Source: Saccopteryx bilineata
Lineage: Eukaryota; Chordata; Mammalia; Chiroptera; Emballonuridae
Length of the DNA: 64,000 bases
Assembly: GCF_036850765.1 (NCBI RefSeq)
Contig: NC_089490.1
Location: 292,932,982 to 292,996,981 of the forward strand
Direction of reading: 5' to 3'
Shown here: in pieces, positions 10,574 to 21,860 of the stretch
Position numbering within the stretch: the stretch's first letter is position 1
Layout: every line of letters begins with the position of its first letter
Translations under genes and position numbers: made by a program
Notes under the pieces: generated by a model
Database searches by the model: none
What the model was told of the DNA's origin: nothing
Seen by the model: only the letters and a program-made list of their open reading frames with translations

Positions 10574-10722
10574 AACTGGTATGCTTTTGAAGGCAGTGTT
10601 AGCCAGAAGCATTACTCAATGATACATAAATTGATCAGGTAGGGAGGACAACTGGATAAACATTTTACACCCTATAAAAGATCACTAATTTAAATTACAA
10701 TTTCTCCTTAATACTAGTTTTT

Positions 10723-11109
10723 TTGTTTGTTTGTTTTTAATTTTTTTGTTTGTTTTTTGTTTCTTTTCAGGGAGGTAGACAGACAGACTCCCACATGCAC
10801 CCAACTGGGATCCACCCAGCATGCCCACCAGGAGGCGATGTTCTGCCCATCTGGGGCGTCGCTCTGTTGCAACCAGAGCCATTCTAGTGCCTGAGGCAGA
10901 GGCCATAGAGTCATCCTCAGCACCCGGGCCAACTTTGCTCCAATGGAGCCTTGGCTGCAGGAGGGGAAGAGAGAGACAGAGAGGAAGGAGAGGGAGAGGG
11001 GTGGAGAAGCAGATGGGTGCTTCTCCTGTGTGCCCTGGCCGAGAATCAAACCCAGGACTCCTGCACGCTAGGCTGATGCTCTACCACTGAGCAAACTGAC
11101 CAGGGCCTT
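10723..11109 (-). mobile_element. tRNA-derived SINE, type C, full length
   Basis: Same architecture as the copy at 10171, in the same orientation, but more diverged and with two rather than three of the 22-bp modules (10827-10865). An 18-bp target duplication TCCTTAATACTAGTTTTT lies at 10705-10722 and 11110-11127. Confidence 0.92.
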
Positions 11110-11127
11110 TCCTTAATACTAGTTTTT

Positions 11128-11369
11128 AATTATCTGTTGTTCTTTCTGGAAATACTGCAGCTATTGATACAGACAAATTCTTTCCCCTGTGGTTTTACAT
11201 TTTGGAAGAGTCAGACAATATACAGTTACATAAATTAAATGTGTCATACTGATATGAATAAAAGAAAGCAGGTAAATGGGAAGGAGTGTTTGGGAGAGGA
11301 TAATAAAGACTATACCCTAAAATATAGACTTTAGGAGAAATCTCACTGAAAAGATAGTATTTGGACAAA
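11128..11369. other. Unique sequence, nothing recognised
   Basis: No repeat or coding signal recognised; the minus frame at 11195-11452 is chance. Confidence 0.4.
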
Positions 11370-11810
11370 AATCTTGGGAAGTATGGGAGTAAAATGTATA
11401 TATCATATATTTGGATGAAGGACATTCCAGTTAGCAAGGCCAGCAAGTGCAAAAGTCTTGAGACAGAAGAATACCTAGCATATTTGCAGAAATCTCTGAA
11501 GTCTAGTCAGGATGAGGAAGAGTGTAAGGGAAATAATATGATTAAAGTCAGAGATGTTGCAGATAGCAGTGAGGGGGTACCTGTAAGCCATTTAAAGAAG
11601 GTGATCTTTATTCTGAATAATAAAAGAGGGCATGCGGGGAGGATTTTGAACAAAACATAATATGATCTGTGATATTTTAACAGTATGATTTTGACTGGAT
11701 TATATAATAGAATGAGTGGTGAAGACAGAAGCAGAAATACCAGGTAGGAGGCTATTGCAGTAAAAAGGGGAAGAAATGATGGTGTTTGGGCCCTCCAATC
11801 TGTGCATCTT
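11370..11810 (-). mobile_element. LINE-2 relic, antisense
   Basis: The plus strand is the reverse complement of the L2 3' half: GGACATTCCAGTTAGCAAGG, CAGCAAGTGCAAAAGTC, GATTTTGAACAAAACATAAT and AGGAGGCTATTGCAGTAAAA. In L2 sense these spell the CR1-type reverse transcriptase C-terminus and the region behind it. It is old and has no open frame. The 99-aa plus frame at 11361-11660 is antisense chance. Confidence 0.65.
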
Positions 11811-11984
11811 ATCCCTGAAGAGATATAAATATCCTTCTATGTGAATTTTAAACTAAGAAGAAATAGAGAGAGAGACAGGAGTGAGCAAAAACATTTTTGG
11901 TAAGGAAATACTGAAGAACCCAGTGCCACAAATCGTTGTGAAATGCCAGTAGTTGTCTGAGAAAAAGGAGAATGTTTCATAAGC

Positions 11985-12039
11985 TATGTCCTAAGTGGGC
12001 TGCCATAGCAAAATACCACAGGCTGGGTGCTTCACACAT

Positions 12040-12083
<44 letters not shown>

Positions 12084-12400
12084 GCTCTGGAGGCTAGAAG
12101 TCTAAGTTCAAGTTGCCAGCAAATTCAGTGTCTGGTGAGAGCCCTTTTTCTGACTTGCATATGTCCACCTTCTTGTTGTGTCTTCACATGGGGAGAATAA
12201 GAGAGAGTGAACTCTGGTCTCTCTTCCTCTTCTTATAAGGATACTAATTCCATCATAGGTGTCCCATGCTCTCAACCTCGTTTAAACCTAATTACTTCCC
12301 AAAGGCTCCACCTCTAAATACCCTCACATTGCAAGTTCGAGCTTCAAAATATAAACTTTTAGGATGGGGCTACAAAACTTTCTGTCAATAATAGGCTGTG
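11985..12400 (-). mobile_element. MLT1-type MaLR LTR, antisense
   Basis: The plus strand shows GGGCTGCCATAGCAAAATACC, CACAGGCTGGGTG, TCTGGAGGCTAGAAGTCTAA, TTGTTGTGTCTTCACATGG, CTTATAAGGATACTAATTCC and AATATAAACTTTTAGGATGG in the order of an inverted MLT1A-like LTR. It is a solitary LTR of an ancient ERVL-MaLR retrotransposon; no internal region is adjacent. A (TTTA)n expansion occupies the position where the LTR normally has AATTTATTTCTC. Confidence 0.75.
12038..12082. repeat. (TTTA)n microsatellite inside the MLT1 LTR
   Basis: About eleven uninterrupted TTTA units that grew from the short ATTTATTT seed normally present in this LTR. Confidence 0.92.
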
Positions 12401-13435
12401 TTTGAGACACTGCAATAGTGTACTATAGACAATAGCCATCATCTTCACTGTCAACATGATGCTTACTCAAACCTTTAATTTAGGTGCAAGGCCCACCACC
12501 TATTTCTATTTGTTTCATTTCCTTATTTTAATGAGATGAGTCTCTTTCCTTTATCCTCCTTTCTAATCTTCTCCCCACAGCTAACCCCCACTTCAGCCTG
12601 TCCCCCAAAATTTTTTGCCAAATTGAACAGTACAAGTTATGAACACATTTTAGATCAATGTAGCCTGGGGATTATCCAACCAGTGGTTTCAATTTGATGT
12701 GTTCCTGTGAATCTGAAAATGAAGAATCTTTAGCCTCAAGCTGTTCTAGTCTGAGAGACTGCTGGGCTTCTGATTGAGACTTACACTAAGGCCTAAAATC
12801 GTTGATAGGCTTTATCACACAGATCTCTCAAAATTGAAACTCACAGGGGTCCACAAGTGAGACTTCAAGTGCCTTGGTACACACAGATCTGCAAAGCATG
12901 GCAGGCATCAGAGGAAAAGTATGTGGCAGGTGGGAAAAAAATGCCTTATCACACACTCTCTGAAGAGGATGGCAGCAGAGAGTGGTGATCGGTTATACCT
13001 GGAAAAGGGGTTAAAGTCCTGGTTTTCAATACCCAAATTGACAGAGGGAAAAACAAGACCTTAGTACTGAAAGTATTTGAGCCCCAAGCATCAAATTAAT
13101 ATGTAAATTGAAGGATTTTAATTAAAATGTTAAATCTGAAAGGCATGACAAATAGAGGGTAAATGAAAGCTTTCTTATAGATTATATGAGACTTGGGCCC
13201 AGTTAAATCCACATATGTATAAACTTTAAAGCAATAGTTAATGATTTCAGTTCTGAAAATAAAAGTAGTTTCTTTCATTAGATGACATAAGAAAACTCAA
13301 GGATTTACCACTATAATCATTTTTAGAGACATGAATATAATTGTAGTAATATTTTTGTTATACAATTTGATGGAACAGTAACATAATTTTCCATAATGCA
13401 AGAACAACAATAATAAACAGAAATAGCTGCTTCTT
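12401..13435. other. Unique sequence, no gene seen
   Basis: Contains short pyrimidine tracts near 12500-12600 but no frame above 60 codons with recognisable content. Confidence 0.4.
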
Positions 13436-13650
13436 TGGAGGACATATTATATAGTAGGCACTGCAATCCAACTTCCTATATTTTATCTTGTGAAATCAAT
13501 GCAATAAACTAGAATGTTTACTACTGTTATTAAACTTTCAAGCACAGGAAAGTGAGTTTCAGGGAAGTTAAGTAATTTGTCCAAGGTCCAGAATCAGTCA
13601 ATGGTTTAAACCCAAAACCTGATCCTGCCCACTTAATCTCCTTGAATTTT
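13436..13650 (-). mobile_element. MIR element, antisense
   Basis: Inverted MIR text: TATATAGTAGGCACTGCAAT, AGCACAGGAAAGTGAGTTTC, AGGGAAGTTAAGTAATTTGT, CCAAGGTCCAGAATCAG and TTAAACCCAAAACCTGATCC. This covers most of the core and the tRNA-distal part. Confidence 0.75.
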
Positions 13651-14932
13651 AACTAATCTGCAAGAGAAATGTCTTTGTAATGTCCATTTTCATTGTTTTT
13701 TTGCTCAAAGCAAAACAAATTCTGTCAAGAGACCACCACACAATATCCAAAGTGAATAAAAGCTTATGAATCAAGTGGAATGGTGGTTCTCAGAGAGAAG
13801 GAGAAAGGCATTTTCTATGGTTTGTGTGAGTATGATTGGAGTAGGAAGTGGAAGAATGCTGTCATAACAGTCAAACTTTATGGAGCTTTTAAACCTGAAA
13901 CTGCTCTGATCATCTTCTCTAGGTGATTTCTGTTGAAGATCCTGGATTGTGGCCTGCCAGTCCTATTGGTCACAGATTAGGGCGTTAACATCTAAGAAAT
14001 GTTTCTAGGATGTCTCATAACCCTGTAGGACGATTTCTGAGATCAACCCTTTCGTCTTTTATTCTGATGCTTGCAAATCTGTATTGTAACAAATATGTCC
14101 ACTTATTCTTATTTAGAGTAAAAGTTAATTGAACTCCATATAAAAGTATGGAAGCACTTGCCAAAGTTATGCACGTATATTAGTGTTTGAGACAGTTAGT
14201 ATACCAGTCTCCTCACGTAGACAGAGTAATTCAAAATGCATAACATTGGCGATGTGATGTTTGTGAAAGCCAAGAGAAACCATTGTTTCATCCTGTAGGT
14301 TGTGTGTTCAATACTAATATGCACATAATAATAAGTCAGTAGTACGTGTCAGTTGAACGAGACCACATCATAAATAAGCTGACAGAAGTTAACTGAGATG
14401 GAAAATTCCTACATACTTAGTTTCCATGGTTTGAAAGTGAAACTCAGTCAACTTGCAGGCAAGCTGAGTTGTCTGCATTTTTCAGTGCTGTTCTGAGTTT
14501 ATCATGGCCTCACATTACCTTCCATCTAGTTAAAGAAACAAGGCTCCTTGATAAAAAATGAAATCATAGTTTCAAAAGTTGGCAAACAGTAAGGGAAGTT
14601 GCTTCTAACATAAGGACTGTGAATCTCAATCTCAGGAAAGTAACCACAAAGAATGTTTCACAAATATAAATACATTACTCACACACTGGCTAAAGATTGG
14701 TGGGATTAAATTTCAATATAAAAAGAAATAATATACTACTTGCTAGGTTTGATAATAAGATGATCTTCTTTACTGTGATTTCTATAGTTCGGTATTTTCT
14801 GAGTTTATCCTTACCATCAAAACTATACCTTAGTTACATAAGTGGCATGGTTAGTAATCTGTTATTTGAAAGTGAATTTATGCCTGATAATGAGCATTAT
14901 TTGTTTTTCTTATTAATTTAAATAATATTAAA
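13651..14932. other. Unique sequence, no gene seen
   Basis: Mixed-composition unique DNA. No repeat ends or domains recognised. The frames at 14697-14921 are AT-rich chance frames. Confidence 0.4.
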
Positions 14933-15066
14933 GCCCTCACCAGATAGCTTGATTGGAGTGTCGTCCTGGAGCATGGAGGGTGCTGGTTTGATTACCCTGT
15001 CAAGGCAGATACAGCAGCAGCTCCATGTTCTTGTTTGGCTCTTCTTTCCTCTCTCAAAATAGAAAG
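14933..15066 (+). mobile_element. tRNA-derived SINE, type D (Ves-like), old
   Basis: Starts GCCCTCACCAGATAGCTTGA and has GAGTGTCGTCCTGG, a degraded B box (GGTTTGATTACC), CTGTCAAGGCAGATACAGCA and a short CT tract, ending in A-rich sequence. Relative of the copy at 33283. It is shorter and older looking than types A and C. Confidence 0.65.
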
Positions 15067-15068
15067 AT

Positions 15069-15117
<49 letters not shown>
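15067..15117. repeat. (GATA)n microsatellite at SINE tail
   Basis: About twelve GATA units directly follow the A-rich tail of the type D SINE. The YLSIYLSI protein frame read on the minus strand is merely this repeat. Confidence 0.95.
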
Positions 15118-15119
<2 letters not shown>

Positions 15120-16869
15120 TTCCTCAAATTCCTTGATTCAGATATATTAAATGTTCTTACTCAGCTAGACTGTCAAATATTATTAAGTATGCTATGCAGG
15201 TAGTTGTTTTTGTATAGGTTGCAATATAAAATAGTCTTGAAATTTTCAACCCTTTTAAGAGCAAACTGCAAAAACAACTTAGAGTTTTCAATGTAGTAGA
15301 CAGCTTTTCTAAACTTTTGTTTTGATATGGTGTGGTGCAGATGCCCAAGCATCTTGACCAGACAGAATCTTCCTTGTGGCATAATGATATTTCTCTCTTC
15401 CCCCTCTCCTTCTGCCAAAGGCTCCTGGGGTGCCATCCTTCCTCTCGGCAGATGAAATCTGTAATCTCCTTCAAGATCGATATTAATGCCTTTTCAGCCC
15501 TTCATGAAAATGAATTTAGAATTCTAAATGTTCAAAATCCAATAGCCTTTAATGAAAAATGATAGGAATTATCACATACCTAGAGCTTAGAAAGGATGGG
15601 ATTATATTTGCACAATATTAAAGATCTGAATAATTAAAGTAATTTTTAGATTTGTACTGCTTAGAGCATTTTGGGAAGCTCAATTTAAACTACTCAAGAA
15701 ATACTCTTGCGTGTCCTGACTTCTTCAATCATACATCACTTAAAATATTTTTATGGGATGGTTTGACTGTCACAAAATGAATATAATTTGGGCCTCAGAT
15801 CAATAATGAGGAAATACTGCAGTTTTTAAATAAAATTTATTTAATTCTTACATGATCTTTAAAACTGGATTTTCTTAAATAAATGTTTTGCATTATTTTT
15901 CTTTCCTTTTCCATTCCTGTGATAAAAAAATACTTTTCTGTATCTTATGAGGAGTATAGAATAATATCATTTTAGTTATACATCAGTGAAAAGTAGAGTG
16001 AAAAATTAATCACTAAAACCCATGAATGTTTTATATTTTCTCTAATAATCTATAAATTCCAAATATTTTATTTGTTCAGTTTCCTTATAGGTCAACTGTA
16101 AAAAAAAAACTATTTTCGTACTGTGAGGACAACCTGGTGAATACTAGGTGCACTATAAATATTAGGCATTATCAGTTATTAAATATAGATGGTGTGATAA
16201 ATATGTTTGGGGTTAACAGAATAATATTTTAAAATTAAATATAGAGATGAATAAATCAATGTGAGACAAATGGTCAAGGAACATAGACCACATGCTTTTC
16301 CAATCCTCAGAGAAACCAGAAAGCATTTTTAAACCAAAAAGTTATTTCCATGTGAAAATTGAATGAGAGAAGTGGATGATAAAACAATAAAAAGATTCAC
16401 TCTGATGTGTGACCATAGGTGACTAAATGACTAATAATATAAAAATAATACCATAGCTATTTTTTAAAACCTAGTGAGTGGAATAAATGATGTTAGTATT
16501 AAGAAATTTGAAACAATTGTTTTTCCTAACAGAATCTATACTTCCACTCAAAACCCTCATCTTCACTTTGCTCTTTAAATCTCCTAACCTTTTTGTTATC
16601 AAGAAGGGATTGAATATTATTGAATCTGTGGCTGAAACTTCACAGAAGATTAATGCAAGCTGTTAGTCTAATTAAAACTTTCTTCAGTAAAGCCTTTGAA
16701 TTCAGAGTAATAATGACTATGTAACTTAAACTCCAAAAATAACATTTTTATCACGGTAGTCTAATTGCCTATCTGAAATATTATATTTATTTTATTTTTA
16801 AGTTTTTATCATAAATTTAAATTTACTTTCATGTTAAACTCTATGAATTTTAATGCATATATATTTGTA
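15118..16869. other. Unique AT-rich sequence, no gene seen
   Basis: No young repeats. Frames at 15157-15562 are short and lack domains. The part 16540-16740 looks less degraded and might be conserved noncoding DNA. Confidence 0.4.
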
Positions 16870-17440
16870 TAACAACCACCATAGTAAACATATAGAACAG
16901 TTCTAGCAGGTCTCAAAAGAACTTTGTGCTATACCTTTATACTTACCCTCGTCTCCCACTCATAACTGCTGGTGACCACTGACTTGTTCTAGAACAATCT
17001 TTGTAGTTCTTATTTACTTTTTTTCCAAGGATGTAATATAAATGAAATCATGAAGTATGTAACCTTTTGAGACAAGCTTCTTTCACTTAGCACAACGTAT
17101 TAGGTTCATCCAGATTTTTGTGTGTTCCTTTTTATTGATGAATAATATTCTATTCTATTTCATTGTCCACAGTATTCCATTTGTTTACTCACTAGCTTCT
17201 CCTAAGACAGTTGGGTTATTTCCAGTTTTCAGCAATATGAATATGCTACAAATCTTCATTAAAGTTTTTTTGTGTGTGAACATAACTTTACTTTGAGTAA
17301 ATACTTAGTCATGGGACTGCTCTGTCATACCATAATTGTATGTTTAACTTTATAAAGACCATGAAAATATCTTCTAGAGTGTGTAATTTTCTACTCAGCA
17401 ATGTTTAAGCATGTGAAACAAACTTGAACTCTCAAATATT
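16870..17440 (-). mobile_element. Ancient L1 fragment, antisense
   Basis: The plus strand is the inverse of an L1M-type 3' region: AACTGCTGGTGACCACTGAC, TTCTTTCACTTAGCACAACG, TTAGGTTCATCCAG, TGATGAATAATATTC, TTGGGTTATTTCCAGTTTTC, GAGTAAATACTTAGTCATGG and TTGTATGTTTAACTTTATAA. No frame survives. Confidence 0.7.
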
Positions 17441-18225
17441 GCTGGTCACTTTATAAATTCTTACAGTTGCCTTGGAACTGTAAATGGGGAAAACCTAGGA
17501 TCCTGCAATAATATAGTCATATCAGCTGGGAATTTCTTTATGTTAGTTAAAAAAATCATCTACAAAGATAATATACTTCAGTGGCTTATGAACTCAAATG
17601 ATTTTTACTTTTGGCTTTGACCTCTGCTAGATGCTTAAATTCTTCTCTCTTTATCCAGTGGGTGCAGGAACAACAACAATAGAATCTCTGCATAGGATTG
17701 TTTAAGAGTCATCAGTATGCTCTTAGTCCATTAGCTGGAATTTAATCATATGACTTTTTCTAAACTCAAGGAAGCAAGGAATAGAGTCTACCTGTGACAC
17801 CTAAAGAAAGAAGATGGTATTACATAGTATGTCTAGTCTCTATCATAAATGCATATTAAGCAAATCAGAGAAAACTAAATTCAAATGGCCAAGTAACTTG
17901 TAAAATAATATTCAGTCTCATAACCACTAATACAAAATAAAAATTGAAAATAGATTACAATCGTACTTTTGTGTGTTCATCGCTATGTAATTTATTTATG
18001 TCTATGTGGTATTGAAATGGACAAAGATGAGAATATAGGAATATATAGATGGAGCTATCATGTGCAATCTAATAACAGTCATATTTTCATGAGAATATTT
18101 TTAAGATAAACAACTGTATATGACTTAAAATGAAAACATGGTCACTCAATACACTGTTTAAAACTCATCGGTATTGTCAATGATTCTTGGAAAATCCATA
18201 TTGTTTTACTCAGATAATGCAATAC
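17441..18225. other. Unique sequence, no gene seen
   Basis: AT-rich interval without recognised repeat or coding signal. Confidence 0.4.
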
Positions 18226-18690
18226 TTGACCTCTAAAGCCCTTCAGTATAGGGACTTTCCATACCTCTTCAGCTCTCTCTCATATCTTCCCTTTCCCTCC
18301 TTTTCTGTCTCTTGGTTTCTTTGATTTTGAGTTTCTTGAACTACCAAACTTTTTCCAGCATGGGGCATGCAAAACTTCTGTTTTTTTCTGCCTGAAGTGT
18401 TCTTCCGTCCATGATTCCATATTTAACATCTGCTCATTCTCATGCCTAATATCTATGTTAGTCTTCATAGATGCTTTTCTTCATACCCTAGTTTTAATTA
18501 TGCCTCAAAATATAAAAATATTTAATTAAAATTGTTATGGCTGTTGGTATTTGATGACTAATTAATACCTTCACAGCATTTACGTATAATCCAAATAAAG
18601 CTTTGGTGGTATTTTTATTTCATTCACAATTGGATCAGTGCATCTAGTCAACTGCCTAATATGTGGTGAGAGTTCAACATACATTTGGAA
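18226..18690 (+). mobile_element. LINE-2 3' end, sense
   Basis: Sense L2 text in order: CTCTCTCATATCTTCCCTTT, TTCTTGAACTACCAAACTTT, TTCCAGCATGGGGCATGC, CTGCCTGAAGTGTTCTTCC, then CATTCACAATTGGATCAGTG and CTAATATGTGGTGAGAGTTC, the decayed 'cagtgcctggcacatagtagg' end. No open frame. Confidence 0.6.
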
Positions 18691-19605
18691 AGGGGAGAAA
18701 TAATTCCTGGGTTTCTCCTCTATTCTTACACTACTACCATCCTTACAATACTTCTGATACCAAATGTGTGGGTGCTTCTCCTACCCCCATGTATTTGTCT
18801 GTGACACCAACTGGCTGTCCTACTGTTTAAGTTAATCCTTATACTGTCCACCTGGAGATAGCATCAGATACCACAGTATAAGGGCTCAGTCCCACAAGAC
18901 TATCCCCTACTTCAGGCACCAATTGCAAGTATTGATAGTATGTCTCCAGGATTACTCCCAACTTCTGTTTGTTTTGGCTACAAATTTGAGGTTCTCATGA
19001 CCCCATCTTTTGACTGGATTATTTGCTAGAATAGCTCAAAGAATACAAAGAAACACTTATGTTTACCAATTTATTATATAATAAAATACGTAATAAAGGA
19101 TACCGAAGAACAGCCAGATGAAAGGTATGTAAAGTGAAGTCTGGAAGAGTCCTGAGCAGAGAAACTCTGTCCCTATAGAGTTGGGCTGTGCCTCCCTCCT
19201 GCAGGATATGTCTTCCAGCACTAAAGACCTTTGAACTGTGTTTTGGGGATTTTTGTGGAGACTTCATCACATAGCTGTGATTAGTCATGAACTCAATCCC
19301 TAGCCCTTCATCCCTTTGTGGAGGATGGGGAGGTGGGGCTGAAATTTCCAGGCTGCTAGTCAGGGCCTGATGGTGATGAGGCCCCATCCTGAATCTATTT
19401 CAGAGCCCACCAAAGTTGTCTTTTTAGAACAAAAGACATTCCTATTGCTCAGGAAATAACAAGGGATTTAGGAACTTTGTCAGGAACTTGAGTCAAAGAC
19501 AAAATATTAGAACAAAAGAGGTCTCTCATGCTCTATTGCTTAAAAAATTCCAAGTGTTTTAAGGTCTTTTGTTAGGAACCAGGGGCAGAGACCAATATAT
19601 ATTTT
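18691..19605 (-). mobile_element. ERVL-class LTR, antisense
   Basis: Read on the minus strand it follows an old ERVL-type LTR: TGGTCTCTGCCCCTGGTTCC, GGGCCTCATCACCATCAGGC, AGGGATTGAGTTCATGACTA, GATGAAGTCTCCACAAAAAT, a TTTTATTATATAATAAATTG polyadenylation-like block, AAGATGGGGTCATGAGAACC, CTTGTGGGACTGAGCCCTTA and GATGCTATCTCCAGGTGGAC. The order and spacing match one LTR. No gag, pol or env is next to it. The 122-aa minus frame at 19019-19387 lies wholly inside the LTR and is not a protein gene. I do not assign the subfamily. Confidence 0.65.
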
Positions 19606-20040
19606 TCTGTTGTTTCATATTTATTGACTGAGTAGAAGTGATTTTTATATAAAGCCACACGATGGATAAATATGATTTATTTATAATATGCTTTATTTAG
19701 AAAAGGTATTTTCTGAAATCAGACACAGTTGAGCTTGCCTATCAATTTTGGTTTAGTGACATGGTTATTTATGTTTACTGTGCTTTCATTTCCATGTATA
19801 TAAAGTAGATGTTGCTCTCCTTATCACATAACAATGTCTTTCTGTCTGTTATATGGGATTATTTACCATTTAGTGATAGCCTTAGCATATAGAAATGCTC
19901 CAAAATATTAGTTACTTTACTAAATAGTTTATTGTGTTATCTGATGATTGTGTCCGTTTTTTTCTCACTTATACCTAAATTGTCTAGTGAGCTTCTAAAA
20001 TGTAAAGATAGATATGTGAAAAGATAAATTTATAATGCTA

Positions 20041-20525
20041 CCCAAGTTCATCTATTTACATTACTGAATATGAAACCACCCTAAAATTTAGTGTCTTAAA
20101 ACAATTCTATTATTGCTCATGATTTTCATGAACTAGATTGGACTTGATTAGTTTGTCCTTTCTGGGTAACTCCGGTGAATGCACTCATCTGTGTCTCACT
20201 GTGGCTGGGTGGTTGCATATAGCTATACTAGTCCTCCTGGTAATTGACATTTTCTCGATCAGATTATTTGAGCTGCTGTATAAGAGAGTAAAGATCTTTC
20301 ATTTTGATTTTGGGAAACATTTCCTGGGAGTGAGAGCAAATGTGCAAGGCCTAAAAACCTATAGTCAATTTTGTAGCATTACATCATACAAAACAAATCA
20401 CAAAACCAGCCCAGGTTCAAGAAGTGAGAAAATACACTCTAATTTCTTAATAGGAGAATCTGTAAAGTTATATTTCAAAGGGAAATAAATTATTGTGGTC
20501 TTCTGTGCAAATATTCTACCATACC
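20041..20525 (-). mobile_element. Old MaLR-type LTR, antisense
   Basis: The plus strand shows ACCACCCTAAAATTTAGTGT, CTTAAAACAATTCTATTATT, CTCATGATTTTCATGAACT, GGTGAATGCACTCATCTGTG, then after decay CACAAAACCAGCCCAGGTTC, AAGAAGTGAGAAAATACACT, and a GTGGTCTTCTGTGCAAATAT end. This is the layout of an inverted MLT1-like LTR. The 116-aa plus frame at 20138-20488 is a chance frame in it. Confidence 0.6.
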
Positions 20526-21539
20526 AAGAAACTGTTATTTTAAAATATTTATTAATTATTGACATAGTCTGTGCAATACTAATAAATCATGAATGCTTTA
20601 AAAATAATTGGCCTGGCAAAAATTTACTTGATATTTATTAAGGTAATACTAATCATGATCATTTAATATGGCATGTCTGTGGGAATTTATATAACAAATT
20701 ATATTTGAGCATAATACATTAATTATTAATGTTCATCAGTTAAAATTATGTGATCAAATTAAAGTCATTCCCAGAACTCTATATTTATTCCCCTCAATTA
20801 CAGTATCCATGTAATACATCATTTTGACTATTACACAGATTAGTATATAAATCTTACATTATCTGATTGCAATGATGTTACAAATATTCTTGGAACTCTT
20901 CAATCATTCATTAAAAGGCTATCTTAAGATGACCTAAGGTAAAAGCTTGCTTCTTTTCTTCTCTTTAATGATAACAAAGCTGAAAAGAAGCAGCAGGATT
21001 GAATGCAGCAGAAAGAAGGCTCTGTCAGATATTTATTAGGAGCTGACACTCATTGAAGAATAATCAAAGAAACATCAGAGAAATGGCTTTCCCTCTCCTC
21101 TGGTGTATTTAGAATGAGCAAGCCAATGTAATTTAGTTTTATTAATGGATAATACTTTTACAGGTTTCATACATTTAAGGATATTGAAAGGAGTTACAAA
21201 ATAGTTGAGACAAAGTTTGCCTCAAGATATACCCAGTGGTATTAAGTTTCCTTGCTAGAGCATACCACCAGAAAGTCAACTCTCTTTCTTGTAAATAACT
21301 CCAGCATTTATTCTCCAATGTTGTTAGTACTCTTTGTTCTCAATTAAAAATTTTACCTCATATTGTTCTTTAGTATGTGTGTGTGTGTGGGGGGGGTACA
21401 GTTGGTCACTGATCAATAAGTGGCTAAGTGGCTAAGTTAATGGATGGACGGGAAGGTGACTGAGTGAATGGGGGGGTGGCCGTAGAGATGAACAAAGAGA
21501 TTAGATAAAACAAGAAAACAATATAAATTGCATTATGGC
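20526..21539. other. Unique sequence; possible conserved noncoding block
   Basis: Repeat-free. The part 20860-21140 has balanced composition and many homeodomain-like ATTA/TAAT cores next to non-AT text, with no frame. It is a reasonable candidate for a conserved element, but conservation cannot be seen from one sequence. A G-rich stretch with short (TG)n and (G)n lies at 21374-21396. Confidence 0.35.
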
Positions 21540-21860
21540 AGTTCCCTTTTGAAACCATCTAATGACTCCCATTTAGGATTAATTTTATTCTCTTTAGCTT
21601 GACATAACCTTTCACTATTTCTGCTTTATGACTATTTACCACATCTCCATGACTTCCCAACATGCCCTAGCTTTAGCCATAATCTAAATCTAATTGCATT
21701 ATCCAAATATTTGCTGTATTCCTGGGCTATGTCTGTAACTATTATACACCTCAATCTCTTCCTTTTTTGCTCAGTTCATGCTAGTTGTTAAAAACTCATT
21801 TCAAGTGTTACTTCATTTGGAGAGCATTTTCTATATCCCAAAGCTTGATGTGTATCTCTA
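21540..21860 (+). mobile_element. LINE-2 relic, sense
   Basis: L2 3' text: CATCTAATGACTCCCATTTA, ACATCTCCATGACTTCCCAA, CTGGGCTATGTCTGTAAC, TCAGTTCATGCTAG, then AAACTCATTTCAAGTGTTAC and TTCATTTGGAGAGCATTTTC, matching the 'cagctcaaatgtcacctcctcagagaggcc' section. Confidence 0.5.

Noticed and set aside
10206..10622. 138-aa plus-strand frame with arginine-rich protein
   Set aside because: It lies almost entirely in the antisense strand of a type C SINE flanked by a target duplication. The same peptide pattern recurs wherever this SINE occurs (42699-43196, 27200-27532).
15067..15117. Regular repeat considered as CRISPR-like or protein repeat
   Set aside because: It is a simple (GATA)n microsatellite at a SINE tail without spacers.
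19019..19387. 122-aa minus-strand frame
   Set aside because: It is wholly inside an ERVL-type LTR, which is noncoding.
20138..20488. 116-aa plus-strand frame
   Set aside because: It lies in an inverted MaLR LTR relic and has no recognisable domain.
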